From assembly GCF_000336775.1 (NCBI RefSeq), contig NZ_AOLJ01000001.1, forward strand, positions 1 to 64,000: a DNA stretch of 64,000 nt. The letters are read 5' to 3'. Below the pieces are notes generated by a model. That model saw nothing but the letters and a program-made list of their open reading frames with translations. It did no database searches and was not told the origin of the DNA. The DNA is from Haloferax gibbonsii ATCC 33959 (lineage in GTDB: Archaea > Halobacteriota > Halobacteria > Halobacteriales > Haloferacaceae). Position numbers and translations under genes: made by a program. Positions within the stretch are counted from its first letter, which is position 1, and every line of letters starts with the position of its first letter. Shown here piece by piece: positions 36,922-46,646 of this stretch.

Positions 36922-38071
36922 TTTGAAACCGGTCGATGTCGAACAGGTCGATGTCGACAGCCGGGTCACTCTCAGTCACGAGATCCGCCAGCAACTCACC
37001 CATGAGGCAGCTAAACTTGAAGCCCTTTCCGGAGAATCCTGCACCGACGACGACGTTGGGATCTGACGGTAGATAGTCGACGATGAAGTCTTGGTCCGGC
37101 GTGTGCGTGACCATGCAGGTCTTCAGCCGCTTGATACTCTTCGCCCCTTCAGGGAAGTACCGTTGAGCGTTCTCGTGGAGTACTGTCCGCAACCGCTCGC
37201 GCTCCTTCTCAGTTGGCCGGGGGTCGAAGTCGTTCGGGTCCGCAACATCCTCTAGGTTGTCAACGAGGCCGAATTTGAACCCCGATGTCCCCGCTGCAGG
37301 ACCTCCGTAGTAGCTCTGTTGTTCGTCCTCGATAGAGAAGACGGGGAAAGAGTCGGCCGTGAACTGGCTTCGATTCTCCGGCTGGAAACCGCCGACGATA
37401 ACTCGCCAAGGCGTCAATGTCTCTTCCAGTTCCTCGACGAGCAACTGCGTCCACGCGCCGGCCGTGACGACAACGTGGTTAGCCTCGTAGGTCGTCCGGT
37501 CCGTCTCGACGGTGACGCTGTTCGCCGTTGACTCCCAGTCGACCACTGTCTCGTGGGCGTGCGTGGTCGCACCGTGTTCCTGGGCGAGTTCCACGTGTGC
37601 CTGGACGCACTTGGTGGGGTTGATGAACCCTCCGTCTGGTTGGTAGACCGCCTCGAACTCTTGAGGGAGTTCGAAGCCGGGGAACTTCTCCGACAACTCC
37701 CCGGCGGAGAGATGCTCATACGGCAGGTCGTAGTCCGTACAAGCCTTGAGGGATCCTCGCACAGTCTCGCTGTCAGCTGGGCCGGCGTCGACTGTCCCTG
37801 TGCGGTGGAGAAGCTGTTCGCCGTACTCCTCTTCTAGGGACTCCCACAGAGAGATTGACCGCCGAACGTGTGGGACGTACTCGGGGTCCTCGTGGTTCGT
37901 CAGCCGGATCAACCGCGAGTCACCGTGTGACGAGCCGATGGAGTTCGGGATATTGTACTGGTCTAACCCTAAGACATCGAGTCCTCGTCGTGCTAGATGG
38001 TAGACGGCTGCACTACCGATACCGCCGACACCCATGACTATGACGTCGTACTGTGTACTGCTCGATCGCAT
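36911..38071 (-). CDS. Sarcosine/N-methyl-amino-acid oxidase-like flavoprotein, 3' end clipped by an IS
   Basis: The N-terminus is an FAD Rossmann motif (DVIVMGVGGIGSAAVYHLAR). Near residue 310, KTCMVTHTPDQDFIVD matches the covalent-flavin Cys segment of monomeric sarcosine oxidase and N-methyltryptophan oxidase. VVVGAGFSGKGFKFSCLMGE completes the active-site region. Such enzymes oxidatively demethylate secondary amines, giving formaldehyde and hydrogen peroxide. The last codons (after DIDRFQ) and the stop come from the IS terminal repeat at 36906-36921, but since the family normally ends near here the enzyme may still work. It is divergent from the IclR regulator and probably controlled by it. 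Confidence 0.85.
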   Translation of the reverse strand: MRSSSTQYDVIVMGVGGIGSAAVYHLARRGLDVLGLDQYNIPNSIGSSHGDSRLIRLTNHEDPEYVPHVRRSISLWESLEEEYGEQLLHRTGTVDAGPADSETVRGSLKACTDYDLPYEHLSAGELSEKFPGFELPQEFEAVYQPDGGFINPTKCVQAHVELAQEHGATTHAHETVVDWESTANSVTVETDRTTYEANHVVVTAGAWTQLLVEELEETLTPWRVIVGGFQPENRSQFTADSFPVFSIEDEQQSYYGGPAAGTSGFKFGLVDNLEDVADPNDFDPRPTEKERERLRTVLHENAQRYFPEGAKSIKRLKTCMVTHTPDQDFIVDYLPSDPNVVVGAGFSGKGFKFSCLMGELLADLVTESDPAVDIDLFDIDRFQRLC

Positions 38072-38276
38072 AGTCAGTCGTTGCAGAAGAATAGTGTTAA
38101 AGCCATAGCATTAGGTAAATATGACTGGTTCGTCGTGGCTCTCCATCTCCGGGGTGGTCGAACAGTCCATCGCGTCTCAATGCGATCCGTTGCGGCCCGT
38201 CAGGGCTTTCTCGCTTGTCGCTCGTTTGTATCCTGCAAAAAGAATATGTGAATTGGCTTCTAAACATATCGCAGAC

Positions 38277-39056
38277 ATGAGAAACAGTTCGCCCCGGACA
38301 CTGAAGACGGTCGAGACCACCTGCAGCGTCATCGACGTTTTGGAGGAGAACGGTGGGGCCACCGTTACTGAGGTCGCCGAGACACTGGACATCTCGCCCG
38401 GCGGTGCCTACAACCATCTGGCGACGCTGCACGAAGAGGGTTATCTAGTCAAAGACAACGGGCAGTACGAACTGGGAATGAAGTTCGTCAACAAGGGACG
38501 ACACGTCATCGACAACAACATCCTATACCGAGCCGGAAAGGAGGTTACGGAGAACCTCGCGGAGGAGACTGGCGAGTTCGCGCACCTGATGACCTGCGAA
38601 CACGGCCGTGGCGTCTTCCTGCACAAGGCACGCGGCGAGAGGGGTATCTCGCAGGACTTCAACAACATGAAGCTCAAAAAACACGACTATCTCCACTGGG
38701 GTTCCACGGGTAAGGCGTATTTAGCACATCTCCCGCCTGAGGAGGCGCGGCGGGTCGTCGAAGAACAGGGGTTGCCATCAATGAACGAGAATACCATCAC
38801 TGACCCCGACAAACTGTTTGATGAGTTCGAGACCATACGGGAACAAGGCTACGCCATCAACGATCAGGAGGAGATCATCGGAACGCGCGCCATTGGCGCG
38901 CCCATCGAGAACAATAAGGCTCTCTACGGGGCGATTAGCATCTCGGGACCGAAGAGTCGATTCACGTTCGACCGTCTCCACGACGAACTGAGCGAGCAAG
39001 TGCTGGAGGCTGCCAACATCATCAGTGTGAACATCACTACGCTTCAAAACCAATAG
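38277..39056 (+). CDS. IclR-family transcription regulator
   Basis: The N-terminal wHTH reads TVTEVAETLDISPGGAYNHL and the C-terminal effector domain has GEFAHLMTCEHGRGVFL, LHWGSTGKAYLAHL, INDQEEIIGTRAIGAPI and GAISISGP, all standard IclR features. I chose the ATG at 38277 (MRNSSPRTLKTVET), which gives the usual length of about 259; the longer frame upstream overlaps the divergent promoter. It lies between the oxidase (divergent) and the ABC importer, so it is likely the substrate-responsive regulator of this catabolic island. Confidence 0.9.
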   Translation: MRNSSPRTLKTVETTCSVIDVLEENGGATVTEVAETLDISPGGAYNHLATLHEEGYLVKDNGQYELGMKFVNKGRHVIDNNILYRAGKEVTENLAEETGEFAHLMTCEHGRGVFLHKARGERGISQDFNNMKLKKHDYLHWGSTGKAYLAHLPPEEARRVVEEQGLPSMNENTITDPDKLFDEFETIREQGYAINDQEEIIGTRAIGAPIENNKALYGAISISGPKSRFTFDRLHDELSEQVLEAANIISVNITTLQNQ

Positions 39057-39442
39057 TACATGACATTTGTAGATGACAAACATAGTCGTTTTCGATGTTC
39101 GTGTCCGCGTTTCTGTGACACATAAACGCGAGGTGCCGGCACTGGTGTACCTCACTAGCGTATCTATTACAGGCATATGGATGTAATGATCTGTGGCATT
39201 GCTGTCGCAATCCGATTTGCGTACTGCAAATCACTGGTACACCAGAGGGTGAACACCTTTCTTGTGACTGGACTTCGGCCTTGCGCGCATAAGATTTGAG
39301 GACGTCAACGATTTCGGTGGTGCGACCAGGTCGCTCGGGTTTGAACCGCTCTCGTCTCTATGGAACGGCTGAATTCCCGACCACCAAAATATTTATTAAT
39401 ATGCATGTTAGTCTTTGACGTGCAATGCAATATGAGTTAGCA
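39057..39442. promoter_or_regulatory. Leader and promoter of the ABC substrate-binding gene
   Basis: No gene is seen here. A TATA-like run, AAAATATTTATTAATATG, at about 39386-39403 lies 20-40 bp ahead of the first possible ATG (39425) and fits a short-leader archaeal promoter. The site could also be the IclR target; no clear palindrome was found. Confidence 0.5.
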
Positions 39443-41119
39443 ATGGATTCGGATACTGCGCTTAATAGACGGCGGTACCTAGGACTGCTCGGTGGAAGTG
39501 CTGTGACAGGAATCGCCGGCTGCACAGGTGGCTCGAACCAAGAGGGAACGCTGGGGACGTCTTCGGATTCGGACTCGGATCAGGACACCGACTCGTCGTC
39601 CGAATCAAGTTCCGGCAACCTACGCGGTGGCCATCTCCGGATCGCCATCACGCCGGAGACGACGACCATCAACCCGGTCATGATGCAGTCGAAGTTCCCC
39701 CAACGGTGGGGTGTGAAGCTGTTCTACTCCACGCTCACCCGCGTCGACTCTAACCTCGAACCGTACGGCGACTTGGCAGAGGACTGGTCGTCGAACGATA
39801 CCTCCGACGAGTGGACGTTCACGCTGCGTGAGGCAACGTTCCACGACGGAAGTCCGGTGACCGCCGCCGACGTGAAAGCGACGTTCGATACGGTATACGA
39901 CGAGGAAGTCGGGAGCCCCGGCATGGGGACGATGGGCGATATCCAGCAGGTCGAGGCTGTCGACAAGCGTACGGTCAAATTCACCCTTGGGACCCAAAAC
40001 TCCGACTTCCATAAGCTCGTCTCGAAGGGTTGGGGTTCTATCGTCCCGGAGGACATCGTCACCGACGCCGAGAAGCGCCAAGCACTCGGGACCGAAGAAC
40101 ACGGGTCAGGTGCCTTCACGCTGGAGTCGTTCGCTCCGGGCGATCAGCTTGTTGGGGTCGCGTACGACGATTACTACCGAACAGGTGACGATGGTGAGTC
40201 GCTCCCGTACATCGACCGTATCAGCCAGATCACCATTCCCGAGAAGAGCAACCAAGTCAATGCGCTACGATCAGGTGATATCGACATCATCTGGCAGCCC
40301 GGCTACGGTCAGTGGGGACAGCTCCAAAGTCTTGACAGCGTGACTGCCCACCGGACACCAGGCGGCGAGATTGCGAACTTCGTGATGAACGTGAGCGTTG
40401 AGCCGTGGTCCGACCCACGGGTCCGTCAAGCGGTCAAGCACGCCATCGATCGCGAGGCGATCCTGAACGCGGTTCAGGATGGTCTCGGGACCATCGGTCA
40501 GGACTCGCTGCTATCGCCGGCATACGAGTACTACTCGGATATCGGCGCACCCGAGCGCGACCTCGAGAAGGCGAAGGAACTGCTCGCGGAGGCAGGTTAC
40601 CCCGATGGCATTAACCTCACCGAGGAATTCGACCTCACGCTCCAGACAGCTAGCAATATCCCACATATGCGGGGGACCGCTGTGCTGATGCAAGAGCAGC
40701 TTAAAGAAGCCGGTATTGAGTTCGAATTGGAGACGATGAGCTATGACAACTGGAGTGCGACAGTCTGGAAGAAGTCACCCTTCTACGTCGGTGCCTACGG
40801 GATGCGTATCAGCGGAGCGAATTTCATGAAGCTCATGCTGCACTCGGAGGGCAACTGGAACGGTGAGTCTGACTGGTCGAACGAAGAGTTCGACGAGGTC
40901 GTCGACAAGGCCATCGCGGAGACCGATGTAGACCAGAAACAGCAGTACATGCAGACTGCGCAGAAGCTCGTGCGCGACGAGGGACCGTACGCGATATCGT
41001 TCTACATCGACACCATCGGGGCCTCGAAGAACTATGTCGAGAAGTACAATCTTAACCCACTCGCCTACCAGATCTACCCAGATGAGTACGCACTCGGCTC
41101 GGACGCGCCGACAAAGTAA
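39443..41119 (+). CDS. Extracellular solute-binding protein, Opp/Dpp family 5
   Basis: The N-terminus has a Tat-type signal (NRRRYLGLLGGSAVTG) ending in the lipobox IAGC, so this is a Tat-exported lipoprotein anchored outside the membrane. An acidic Ser/Asp linker follows. The SBP_bac_5 body shows TTINPVMMQSKFPQRW, WTFTLREATFHDGSPVTAADV (the family signature) and YGQWGQL. Family 5 proteins bind peptides, nickel, or glycine-betaine-like and opine compounds. The ATG at 39443 is adopted; one at 39425 would add six residues. With the ATPase and permease genes that follow, a full importer is present. The ligand is not defined by sequence. Confidence 0.9.
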   Translation: MDSDTALNRRRYLGLLGGSAVTGIAGCTGGSNQEGTLGTSSDSDSDQDTDSSSESSSGNLRGGHLRIAITPETTTINPVMMQSKFPQRWGVKLFYSTLTRVDSNLEPYGDLAEDWSSNDTSDEWTFTLREATFHDGSPVTAADVKATFDTVYDEEVGSPGMGTMGDIQQVEAVDKRTVKFTLGTQNSDFHKLVSKGWGSIVPEDIVTDAEKRQALGTEEHGSGAFTLESFAPGDQLVGVAYDDYYRTGDDGESLPYIDRISQITIPEKSNQVNALRSGDIDIIWQPGYGQWGQLQSLDSVTAHRTPGGEIANFVMNVSVEPWSDPRVRQAVKHAIDREAILNAVQDGLGTIGQDSLLSPAYEYYSDIGAPERDLEKAKELLAEAGYPDGINLTEEFDLTLQTASNIPHMRGTAVLMQEQLKEAGIEFELETMSYDNWSATVWKKSPFYVGAYGMRISGANFMKLMLHSEGNWNGESDWSNEEFDEVVDKAIAETDVDQKQQYMQTAQKLVRDEGPYAISFYIDTIGASKNYVEKYNLNPLAYQIYPDEYALGSDAPTK

Positions 41120-41468
41120 TCGAAGTTCGCGAGAGGACACCGTCTGACGAGCACCGAAACCGACATCTACACCGCGCAGACTCTGCGTGCGGTCATGGCA
41201 ATTAACGAACCATGAGCCGGTTCGAACCGAGTCGAACCGACACACGGCCCCCAGAGCGCGACGGGGCCCTTCGCGTCAAGTCACCGCGCAACGTCTCTTC
41301 CGATGCAATCCCACTAAGCGAAGTGGCGGACCCTGTTCTAACCAGCGATAGCACACAATTTCTGTCACGTCAACCAGGTGTTGTATCTCACGGTGGCACC
41401 GCCTCCGAAACAGTTGATGATCGGAGAATGAAATGGTTTGTCGACGAGTTTTATAGCAGAGACACGGG
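41120..41468. other. Convergent intergenic region after the binding-protein gene
   Basis: Two transcription units converge across 350 bp. The open frame on the plus strand here has no supported start, unusual composition and no family similarity, so I do not call it. No strong terminator hairpin was identified. Confidence 0.35.
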
Positions 41469-43541
41469 TTACAGCAGGTCCTCAGTCGGCGTCATCTCTT
41501 CGCTGTCGAGATGACACGAGACCAAGTGATTCGGGTCGTCAGGGTTGACGGCTTCGAGCGTCGGGACGTCCCGTTCGCAAACATCACCGATCTTCTGCGG
41601 ACACCGGGTTCGGAACGGACAGCCCGACGGTGGGTCTCGCGCGCTCGGAACGTCGCCTTCGAGGTAGATCCGCTCTCGTTCCACGCTCGGGTCCGCTGAC
41701 GGAATATTTGACAGCAGCGCGCGCGTATACGGGTGGAAGGGGGGGTCGAAGACCGACTCAGTCGAGCCAACCTCAACGAAGTTGCCGAGATACATGACGG
41801 CTATCCGGTCACTGATGTAGTTAACGACGCTGAAGTCGTGGCTGATGAGAAGATAGGAGGTACCGTACTCCACCTGGAGTTCGGTCAACAGGTTGAGGAT
41901 ACTTGCTTGGACGCTTACGTCAAGCGCTGAGACGGGTTCATCGAGCACGACGAACGAGGGGTTGACCGAGAATGCACGGGCAATGGCGACGCGCTGCTTC
42001 TCTCCCCCGGAGAGGTCCCGCGGGTAGCGGTTTGCGTAGCTCGGCTGGAGACCGACCCGTGTCAGGAGTTCGGCGACACGCTCGCGCTGTTCGTCCTCGG
42101 ACTGATCGGTGAACAGCTCTAGTGGCCGCTTTATCGCCTCCCCGACTGTATGCTTCGGGTTTAGACTTGAATGCGGGTTTTGGAACACTACCTGACACTC
42201 TGAACGGAACTCCTTCCAATCACTGTCTTCCATCTCATCGAACGTCGTCTCCCGGAAGGAGATCTTCCCGTCTGTGGACGGGAGGAGGTTCAGTAGTACC
42301 GACCCCAAGGTACTCTTTCCACAACCGGACTCGCCGACGACACCGAGCGTCTCCGCCTCGCGGACGTGTAGGTCCACACCGTCAACGGCCTTGACCGGTG
42401 GCTCACCGTCGAATACGCGGTCAAGGAACGAACTCTCGCCGAAATATTTCGTGACGTTCTGCGCTTTGATGAGTGTCGGCCGTTCCGACCCTTCCCCGCG
42501 TTCAAGCGTCTGGGTGTCCGCTTGGATGGGGTTCGCCACCGCATGCTTCCACCGCCGACATCGGGTCATATGTGATGGGTTACCGTCGACGCTCACCTTC
42601 TCGACGGAACCCTCTCGACATTCGTCAGTAGCGAACTCACACCGATCGGCGAAGACGCAGCCGTCCGGGATTGTCCGTAGATCGCCGATCTGGCCTGGGA
42701 TCGGCTTTAGACGGCGGTCCTCTCCCTGCGGTAGCGACGCGAGCAACCCCTGGGTATAGGGGTTCGTCGGTGAACGGAACACCTCGTCCGTCGCTCCCAC
42801 CTCCATGATCTCGCCGGCGTACATGATGCCAACCCGATCGGCGATTTGGTTAATCACGCCGAGGTTGTGCGTGATGAGCAGGACGCTTGTGTCCCGTTCC
42901 TCGATGAGATCGTCGATGAGGTCGAGAATTTTTGCCTGCGTAGTAACGTCCAGTCCGGTCGTCGGTTCGTCGAGGATGAGAAGTTTCGGTTGGCACGCCA
43001 AGGCGATGGCCAGAAGGACACGCTGCTGTTGGCCGCCGGAAAGTTCGTGCGGATACTGTGAGGCGTTCGTCTTCGGGTCCGGGAGATTGACCTCGTGAAG
43101 TACTTCGTACGTCTGTTCCATTGCCTCCGACCGCGAGACATCGCGGTGGGTCCGGACAACCTCCGCAATCTGGTCGCCGACCGTCATGCTCGGGTTCAGT
43201 GACGTGTTTGGGTCCTGCGGAACGTGAGCGATCTCGTTCCCCCGGAGTTCTCTGAGTTCCCGTGAGGAGAGATCAAGGACGGGTCGCCCGTCGTACTCGA
43301 TTGTTCCACCCGTGATTCGGCCGTTTCCCTCCAGATACCGGAGTATTGCGAGTGCGAGCGTACTCTTGCCGCTCCCACTTTCGCCGGCGATACCGAGCGT
43401 CTCGCCGGGTTCGATATGGAGCGAAACGTTGCGAACCGCCTTAACCGCCCCGTCGTCGGTTCGATACTCGACGGACAGATCATCGACGGAAAGCACTGAA
43501 CGGTCGTCTTGACTAGTATGAGTCTCACTAACAGCACTCAT
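41469..43541 (-). CDS. Fused ABC ATPase (DppD-DppF-like), two nucleotide-binding domains
   Basis: Two ABC cassettes are joined in one chain of about 690 residues. The first has Walker A GESGSGKSTLAL, signature LSGGQQQRVLLA and Walker B LLILDEPTTGLD. The second has GESGCGKSTLGS, LSGGEKQRVAIA and FVVLDEPVSALD. Each ends in an oligopeptide-type C-terminal domain with clustered cysteines (GCVFADRCEFATDEC and GCPFRTRCPQ). The fusion replaces separate DppD and DppF. I use the ATG at 43541 (MSAVSETHTS). It is divergent from the permeases and convergent with the binding protein, so the importer genes are split over two strands. Confidence 0.92.
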   Translation of the reverse strand: MSAVSETHTSQDDRSVLSVDDLSVEYRTDDGAVKAVRNVSLHIEPGETLGIAGESGSGKSTLALAILRYLEGNGRITGGTIEYDGRPVLDLSSRELRELRGNEIAHVPQDPNTSLNPSMTVGDQIAEVVRTHRDVSRSEAMEQTYEVLHEVNLPDPKTNASQYPHELSGGQQQRVLLAIALACQPKLLILDEPTTGLDVTTQAKILDLIDDLIEERDTSVLLITHNLGVINQIADRVGIMYAGEIMEVGATDEVFRSPTNPYTQGLLASLPQGEDRRLKPIPGQIGDLRTIPDGCVFADRCEFATDECREGSVEKVSVDGNPSHMTRCRRWKHAVANPIQADTQTLERGEGSERPTLIKAQNVTKYFGESSFLDRVFDGEPPVKAVDGVDLHVREAETLGVVGESGCGKSTLGSVLLNLLPSTDGKISFRETTFDEMEDSDWKEFRSECQVVFQNPHSSLNPKHTVGEAIKRPLELFTDQSEDEQRERVAELLTRVGLQPSYANRYPRDLSGGEKQRVAIARAFSVNPSFVVLDEPVSALDVSVQASILNLLTELQVEYGTSYLLISHDFSVVNYISDRIAVMYLGNFVEVGSTESVFDPPFHPYTRALLSNIPSADPSVERERIYLEGDVPSARDPPSGCPFRTRCPQKIGDVCERDVPTLEAVNPDDPNHLVSCHLDSEEMTPTEDLL

Positions 43542-43660
43542 TCTTACGCTTACTGTATACAGTCTCATACAAATATGTTTCTCACAGTGTCCGGTGACGG
43601 CCTATGAGATTCATAGGGGGAAAGATATAAGATAGTATGTGAGGGTTGAACTCATGTAGC

Positions 43661-44626
43661 ATGTCCGCATTTAGCGCATACCTAGTCAAGCGGATGGGGT
43701 ATATCGGGGTGACCCTCCTGTTAATCTCCCTGATTATCTTCGCCATCACGCAACTGCTGCCGGGTAACGCGGCAGTCATGATCTTGGGCAAGCAGGCGAC
43801 AGAAGAAAGCATAGCCGCCATTGAGCAGCAACTCGGGTTGAACCGCGCGTGGTACGTCCAGTATTTCGATTGGTTGGTCGGGTTTGTGACCGGCGACTGG
43901 GGGATCAGCTTTTCAAACCGTCAGGAGGTCGCGAAACTCATCTTCCCCCGCCTTGTCCGGTCGGCACAACTTGCAGCAATTACATCAATTCTCGTGACGG
44001 TAACAGCGATACCACTAGGTGTACTCGCCGCGATCAAGCAGGACTCTATCTGGGACCTCTTGGCTAGCGCGGGTGGCTACGTCGGTGTCAGCCTGCCTGA
44101 GTTCGTCATCGGGACGGCGTTCATTGCGCTCTTCACCGGGCCGGTCTTTCAGATTCTCCCCTACGGTGGCTACGAGCCGCTGAGTTCTGGGGTGGTCACG
44201 TGGGCGAAACATCTGATACTGCCAAGCGTCACATTATCAATTATCTTGACCGCGCACGTAATGCGGCTGACTCGGTCGGAAGTCGTGGAAGTTCTGCGGA
44301 AGGACTACGTGCGCTCGGCGCGGCTTAAGGGATTGAGTGAGACGAAAGTTATCTCCCGGCACGCACTCAGAAATGGACTGCTGCCGACGATCACCCTGCT
44401 CACGCTGAACGTCGGCTACCTTCTTGGGAGTATCGTCGTCGTGGAAGAGGTGTTCACCTTCCCGGGTCTCGGTAGGCTCCTCGTCCGGTCGATTCAGGCG
44501 CGTGACTTGCCGGTGATCCAAGTGACGGTCATGCTACTGGCCATCGTGTACGCCTTCTCGAATCTCACGGCTGACGTGCTGTACACCTATCTGGATCCGC
44601 GAATCGAATACGGTGAGGAAGAATAA
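43661..44626 (+). CDS. ABC permease, DppB type
   Basis: This is a polytopic membrane protein of about 321 residues with six predicted helices, starting with YLVKRMGYIGVTLLLISLII. The ATPase-contacting EAA-like loop reads RSARLKGLSETKVISRHALR and the DppB-type YLLGSIVVVEEVFTFPGLG segment follows. It starts at ATG 43661 (MSAFSAYLVKRM), and its stop shares a base with the next permease start. It forms the transport channel with that gene product. Confidence 0.9.
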   Translation: MSAFSAYLVKRMGYIGVTLLLISLIIFAITQLLPGNAAVMILGKQATEESIAAIEQQLGLNRAWYVQYFDWLVGFVTGDWGISFSNRQEVAKLIFPRLVRSAQLAAITSILVTVTAIPLGVLAAIKQDSIWDLLASAGGYVGVSLPEFVIGTAFIALFTGPVFQILPYGGYEPLSSGVVTWAKHLILPSVTLSIILTAHVMRLTRSEVVEVLRKDYVRSARLKGLSETKVISRHALRNGLLPTITLLTLNVGYLLGSIVVVEEVFTFPGLGRLLVRSIQARDLPVIQVTVMLLAIVYAFSNLTADVLYTYLDPRIEYGEEE

Positions 44627-45519
44627 TGGCAACTGGCGAATCAACTACTGAGTCGGTACGGATTACGGAACTGTTGACAAGTCGTGTTTCGAGCGTCGTG
44701 TTCGGGGTACTCTCCACGAGGAAAGGGTTCATCAGCGTGTGCTTTCTCGCACCCATCCTCGTGTTGAGTCTCGCGGCACCATTGATTGCACCATACGATC
44801 CCACGGCGATCCACGTCGCCGACAAGTTCGCGGGGCCGGGTGGACAGTACCTCCTTGGCACCGACGGCTACGGCCGCGACCTGCTGTCACGGGTACTCTA
44901 CGGTGGCCGTGCGAGTATCATCATCGGACTCGCTTCGACTGCGTTCGGACTAGTCTTCGGCGTCCCCATCGGTATCGTCTCGGGCTACCTTGGCGGCCGG
45001 TTCGATGAGCTGATGATGAGGCTGATGGACACATTGCTCAGCATCCCTTCGCTGTTGCTGGCCCTGCTCGTCGTGACAGTACTGGGCTCCGGCATCGTAA
45101 ACACGATCCTTGCCATCGGTGTCGTCTTCACCCCCGGTATTGCGCGTATCACACGGAGCAGTACCCTCTCAGTGAAGAACGAGGAATACATCACGGCCGC
45201 GGAGGCACGCGGAGAATCCCTCTACCACATCGCGTTCCGTGAGATTCTTCCGAACGTTAGTTCGCCCATTTTGGTTGAGGCGTCAATCCGTGTCGGCTTC
45301 GGCATCCTCATCGGGACATCGCTCTCGTTCCTCGGCCTCGGTACGCAGCCACCGTTCCCCGACTGGGGCTACATGATTTCCGTCTCGCGTAGTCACCTGC
45401 ACTCGTCGATCTGGTTCATGCTGTGGCCAAGCTTGGCACTTGGGTTCACCATCATGGGTTTCAATCTGATTGGCGACGCACTCCGCGACGTAATGGACTC
45501 CAAGGTACACTCCGACTGA
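44626..45519 (+). CDS. ABC permease, DppC type
   Basis: This protein has an N-terminal helix (CFLAPILVLSLAAPLIAPYD), then the DppC signature LLGTDGYGRDLLSRVLYGGR, and an EAA loop EYITAAEARGESLYHIAFRE. It ends with a transmembrane helix and a short cytoplasmic tail. The ATG overlaps the preceding stop by one base, so the pair is translationally coupled. It is the second half of the importer channel. Confidence 0.92.
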   Translation: MATGESTTESVRITELLTSRVSSVVFGVLSTRKGFISVCFLAPILVLSLAAPLIAPYDPTAIHVADKFAGPGGQYLLGTDGYGRDLLSRVLYGGRASIIIGLASTAFGLVFGVPIGIVSGYLGGRFDELMMRLMDTLLSIPSLLLALLVVTVLGSGIVNTILAIGVVFTPGIARITRSSTLSVKNEEYITAAEARGESLYHIAFREILPNVSSPILVEASIRVGFGILIGTSLSFLGLGTQPPFPDWGYMISVSRSHLHSSIWFMLWPSLALGFTIMGFNLIGDALRDVMDSKVHSD

Positions 45520-45671
45520 ACAGGGGTCGTCTTACCCGTCGTCTCGCTCCTCGAACGCTTTTTCGCGTACGCTTGTTTTCGACGGACCTATCGAGGTCAA
45601 CCACCCTCAGCTAGCATGTGATACACTGGCGAACCGGTACGCCTAAGTTTCTCACCTGTCACCCTTCACAT

Positions 45672-46646
45672 GTGAAGTTTGGAATCTTGAGCACGGCGAA
45701 TATCGGCGTCAAACACGTGATTCCCGGAATCAAACGTACGGACCACGAAGTCACTGCCATCTCCTCTCGGAACCCCTCTCGGGCGCGGCAGGTGGCCGAA
45801 AAGTGTGACATCAGGGAGGTCTACGAGTCCTACGAGTCGCTGCTGTCCGACAGCGACGTCGACGCCGTCTACAACCCCCTACCGAACGGTCTCCACGCCG
45901 AGTGGACGAAACAGGCCGTCAACAATGGTCGACACGTCCTCTGTGAAAAGCCGCTGACCGCGGATACCGACGAGGCCCACAACCTCCGCTCCTACGTGAA
46001 AGGCACCGACTGTCTCGTCATGGAGGGACTGATGTACGCCTACCATCCGCGGACCGAACGTGCGCTCGAACTGGTCAGTGAGTACCTGTCGGAGATTAGT
46101 TCCGTCACCGCGCGATTCTCCTTCCACCTCAACCGAACAGACGACATCCGTCTCGACGGCGACTTGGCGGGTGGGAGTCTGATGGACATCGGCTATTATC
46201 CTGTCGACCTCGTGCGCTCCATGCTCGGGACACCCCAATCGATCTACGGAACGCTTGTTGACGCCCGCGGCTGCGGGACGGACACGAACATGAAGGCCAT
46301 CTTCGAGTACGACTCGGGCGCGACGGCACAGCTCTCGTCCAGTTTCGAGTCGCCACTCACCCAGTTCTACCGCGTCGAAGCGGCGAATGGTTGGATCGAA
46401 GTCAGAGACGCCTTCGACACGCCAAAGGATGTCGGGGCAACGATTCGGGGTGAGATCGACGGTAACTCGCTGACAGAGACGTTCGACCCAGTGGACCATT
46501 ATGAGAAGGAAGTCCTCCACTTTGCGCGCTGTTTTGACCAGGGCACGACGCCCCGGACGGACTTGACGCGCGCTACCCAGAACATGGAACTAGTCGACGC
46601 CATCCGTCGAAGCGACACACGTGGTGAACCCATCGCCGTAGTCTGA
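45672..46646 (+). CDS. Gfo/Idh/MocA-family dehydrogenase
   Basis: The N-terminal Rossmann fold begins KFGILSTANIGVKHVIPGI, followed by AVYNPLPNGLHAEWT and the family hallmark LCEKPLTADTDEA. The C-terminal domain shows MEGLMYAYHPRTE and GGSLMDIGYYPVDLVRSML. These NAD(P)-dependent enzymes oxidise or reduce sugars, cyclitols or imino compounds. I chose the GTG at 45672, since family members begin a few residues before this glycine-rich motif. Co-location with an importer and oxidases suggests it acts on the imported substrate or its product; the substrate is unknown. Confidence 0.85.
   Translation: MKFGILSTANIGVKHVIPGIKRTDHEVTAISSRNPSRARQVAEKCDIREVYESYESLLSDSDVDAVYNPLPNGLHAEWTKQAVNNGRHVLCEKPLTADTDEAHNLRSYVKGTDCLVMEGLMYAYHPRTERALELVSEYLSEISSVTARFSFHLNRTDDIRLDGDLAGGSLMDIGYYPVDLVRSMLGTPQSIYGTLVDARGCGTDTNMKAIFEYDSGATAQLSSSFESPLTQFYRVEAANGWIEVRDAFDTPKDVGATIRGEIDGNSLTETFDPVDHYEKEVLHFARCFDQGTTPRTDLTRATQNMELVDAIRRSDTRGEPIAVV

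Noticed and set aside
41212-41514. 100-codon plus-strand frame between the binding protein and the ABC ATPase
   Set aside because: It overlaps the end of the ATPase gene on the other strand, has no recognisable product and has atypical composition.
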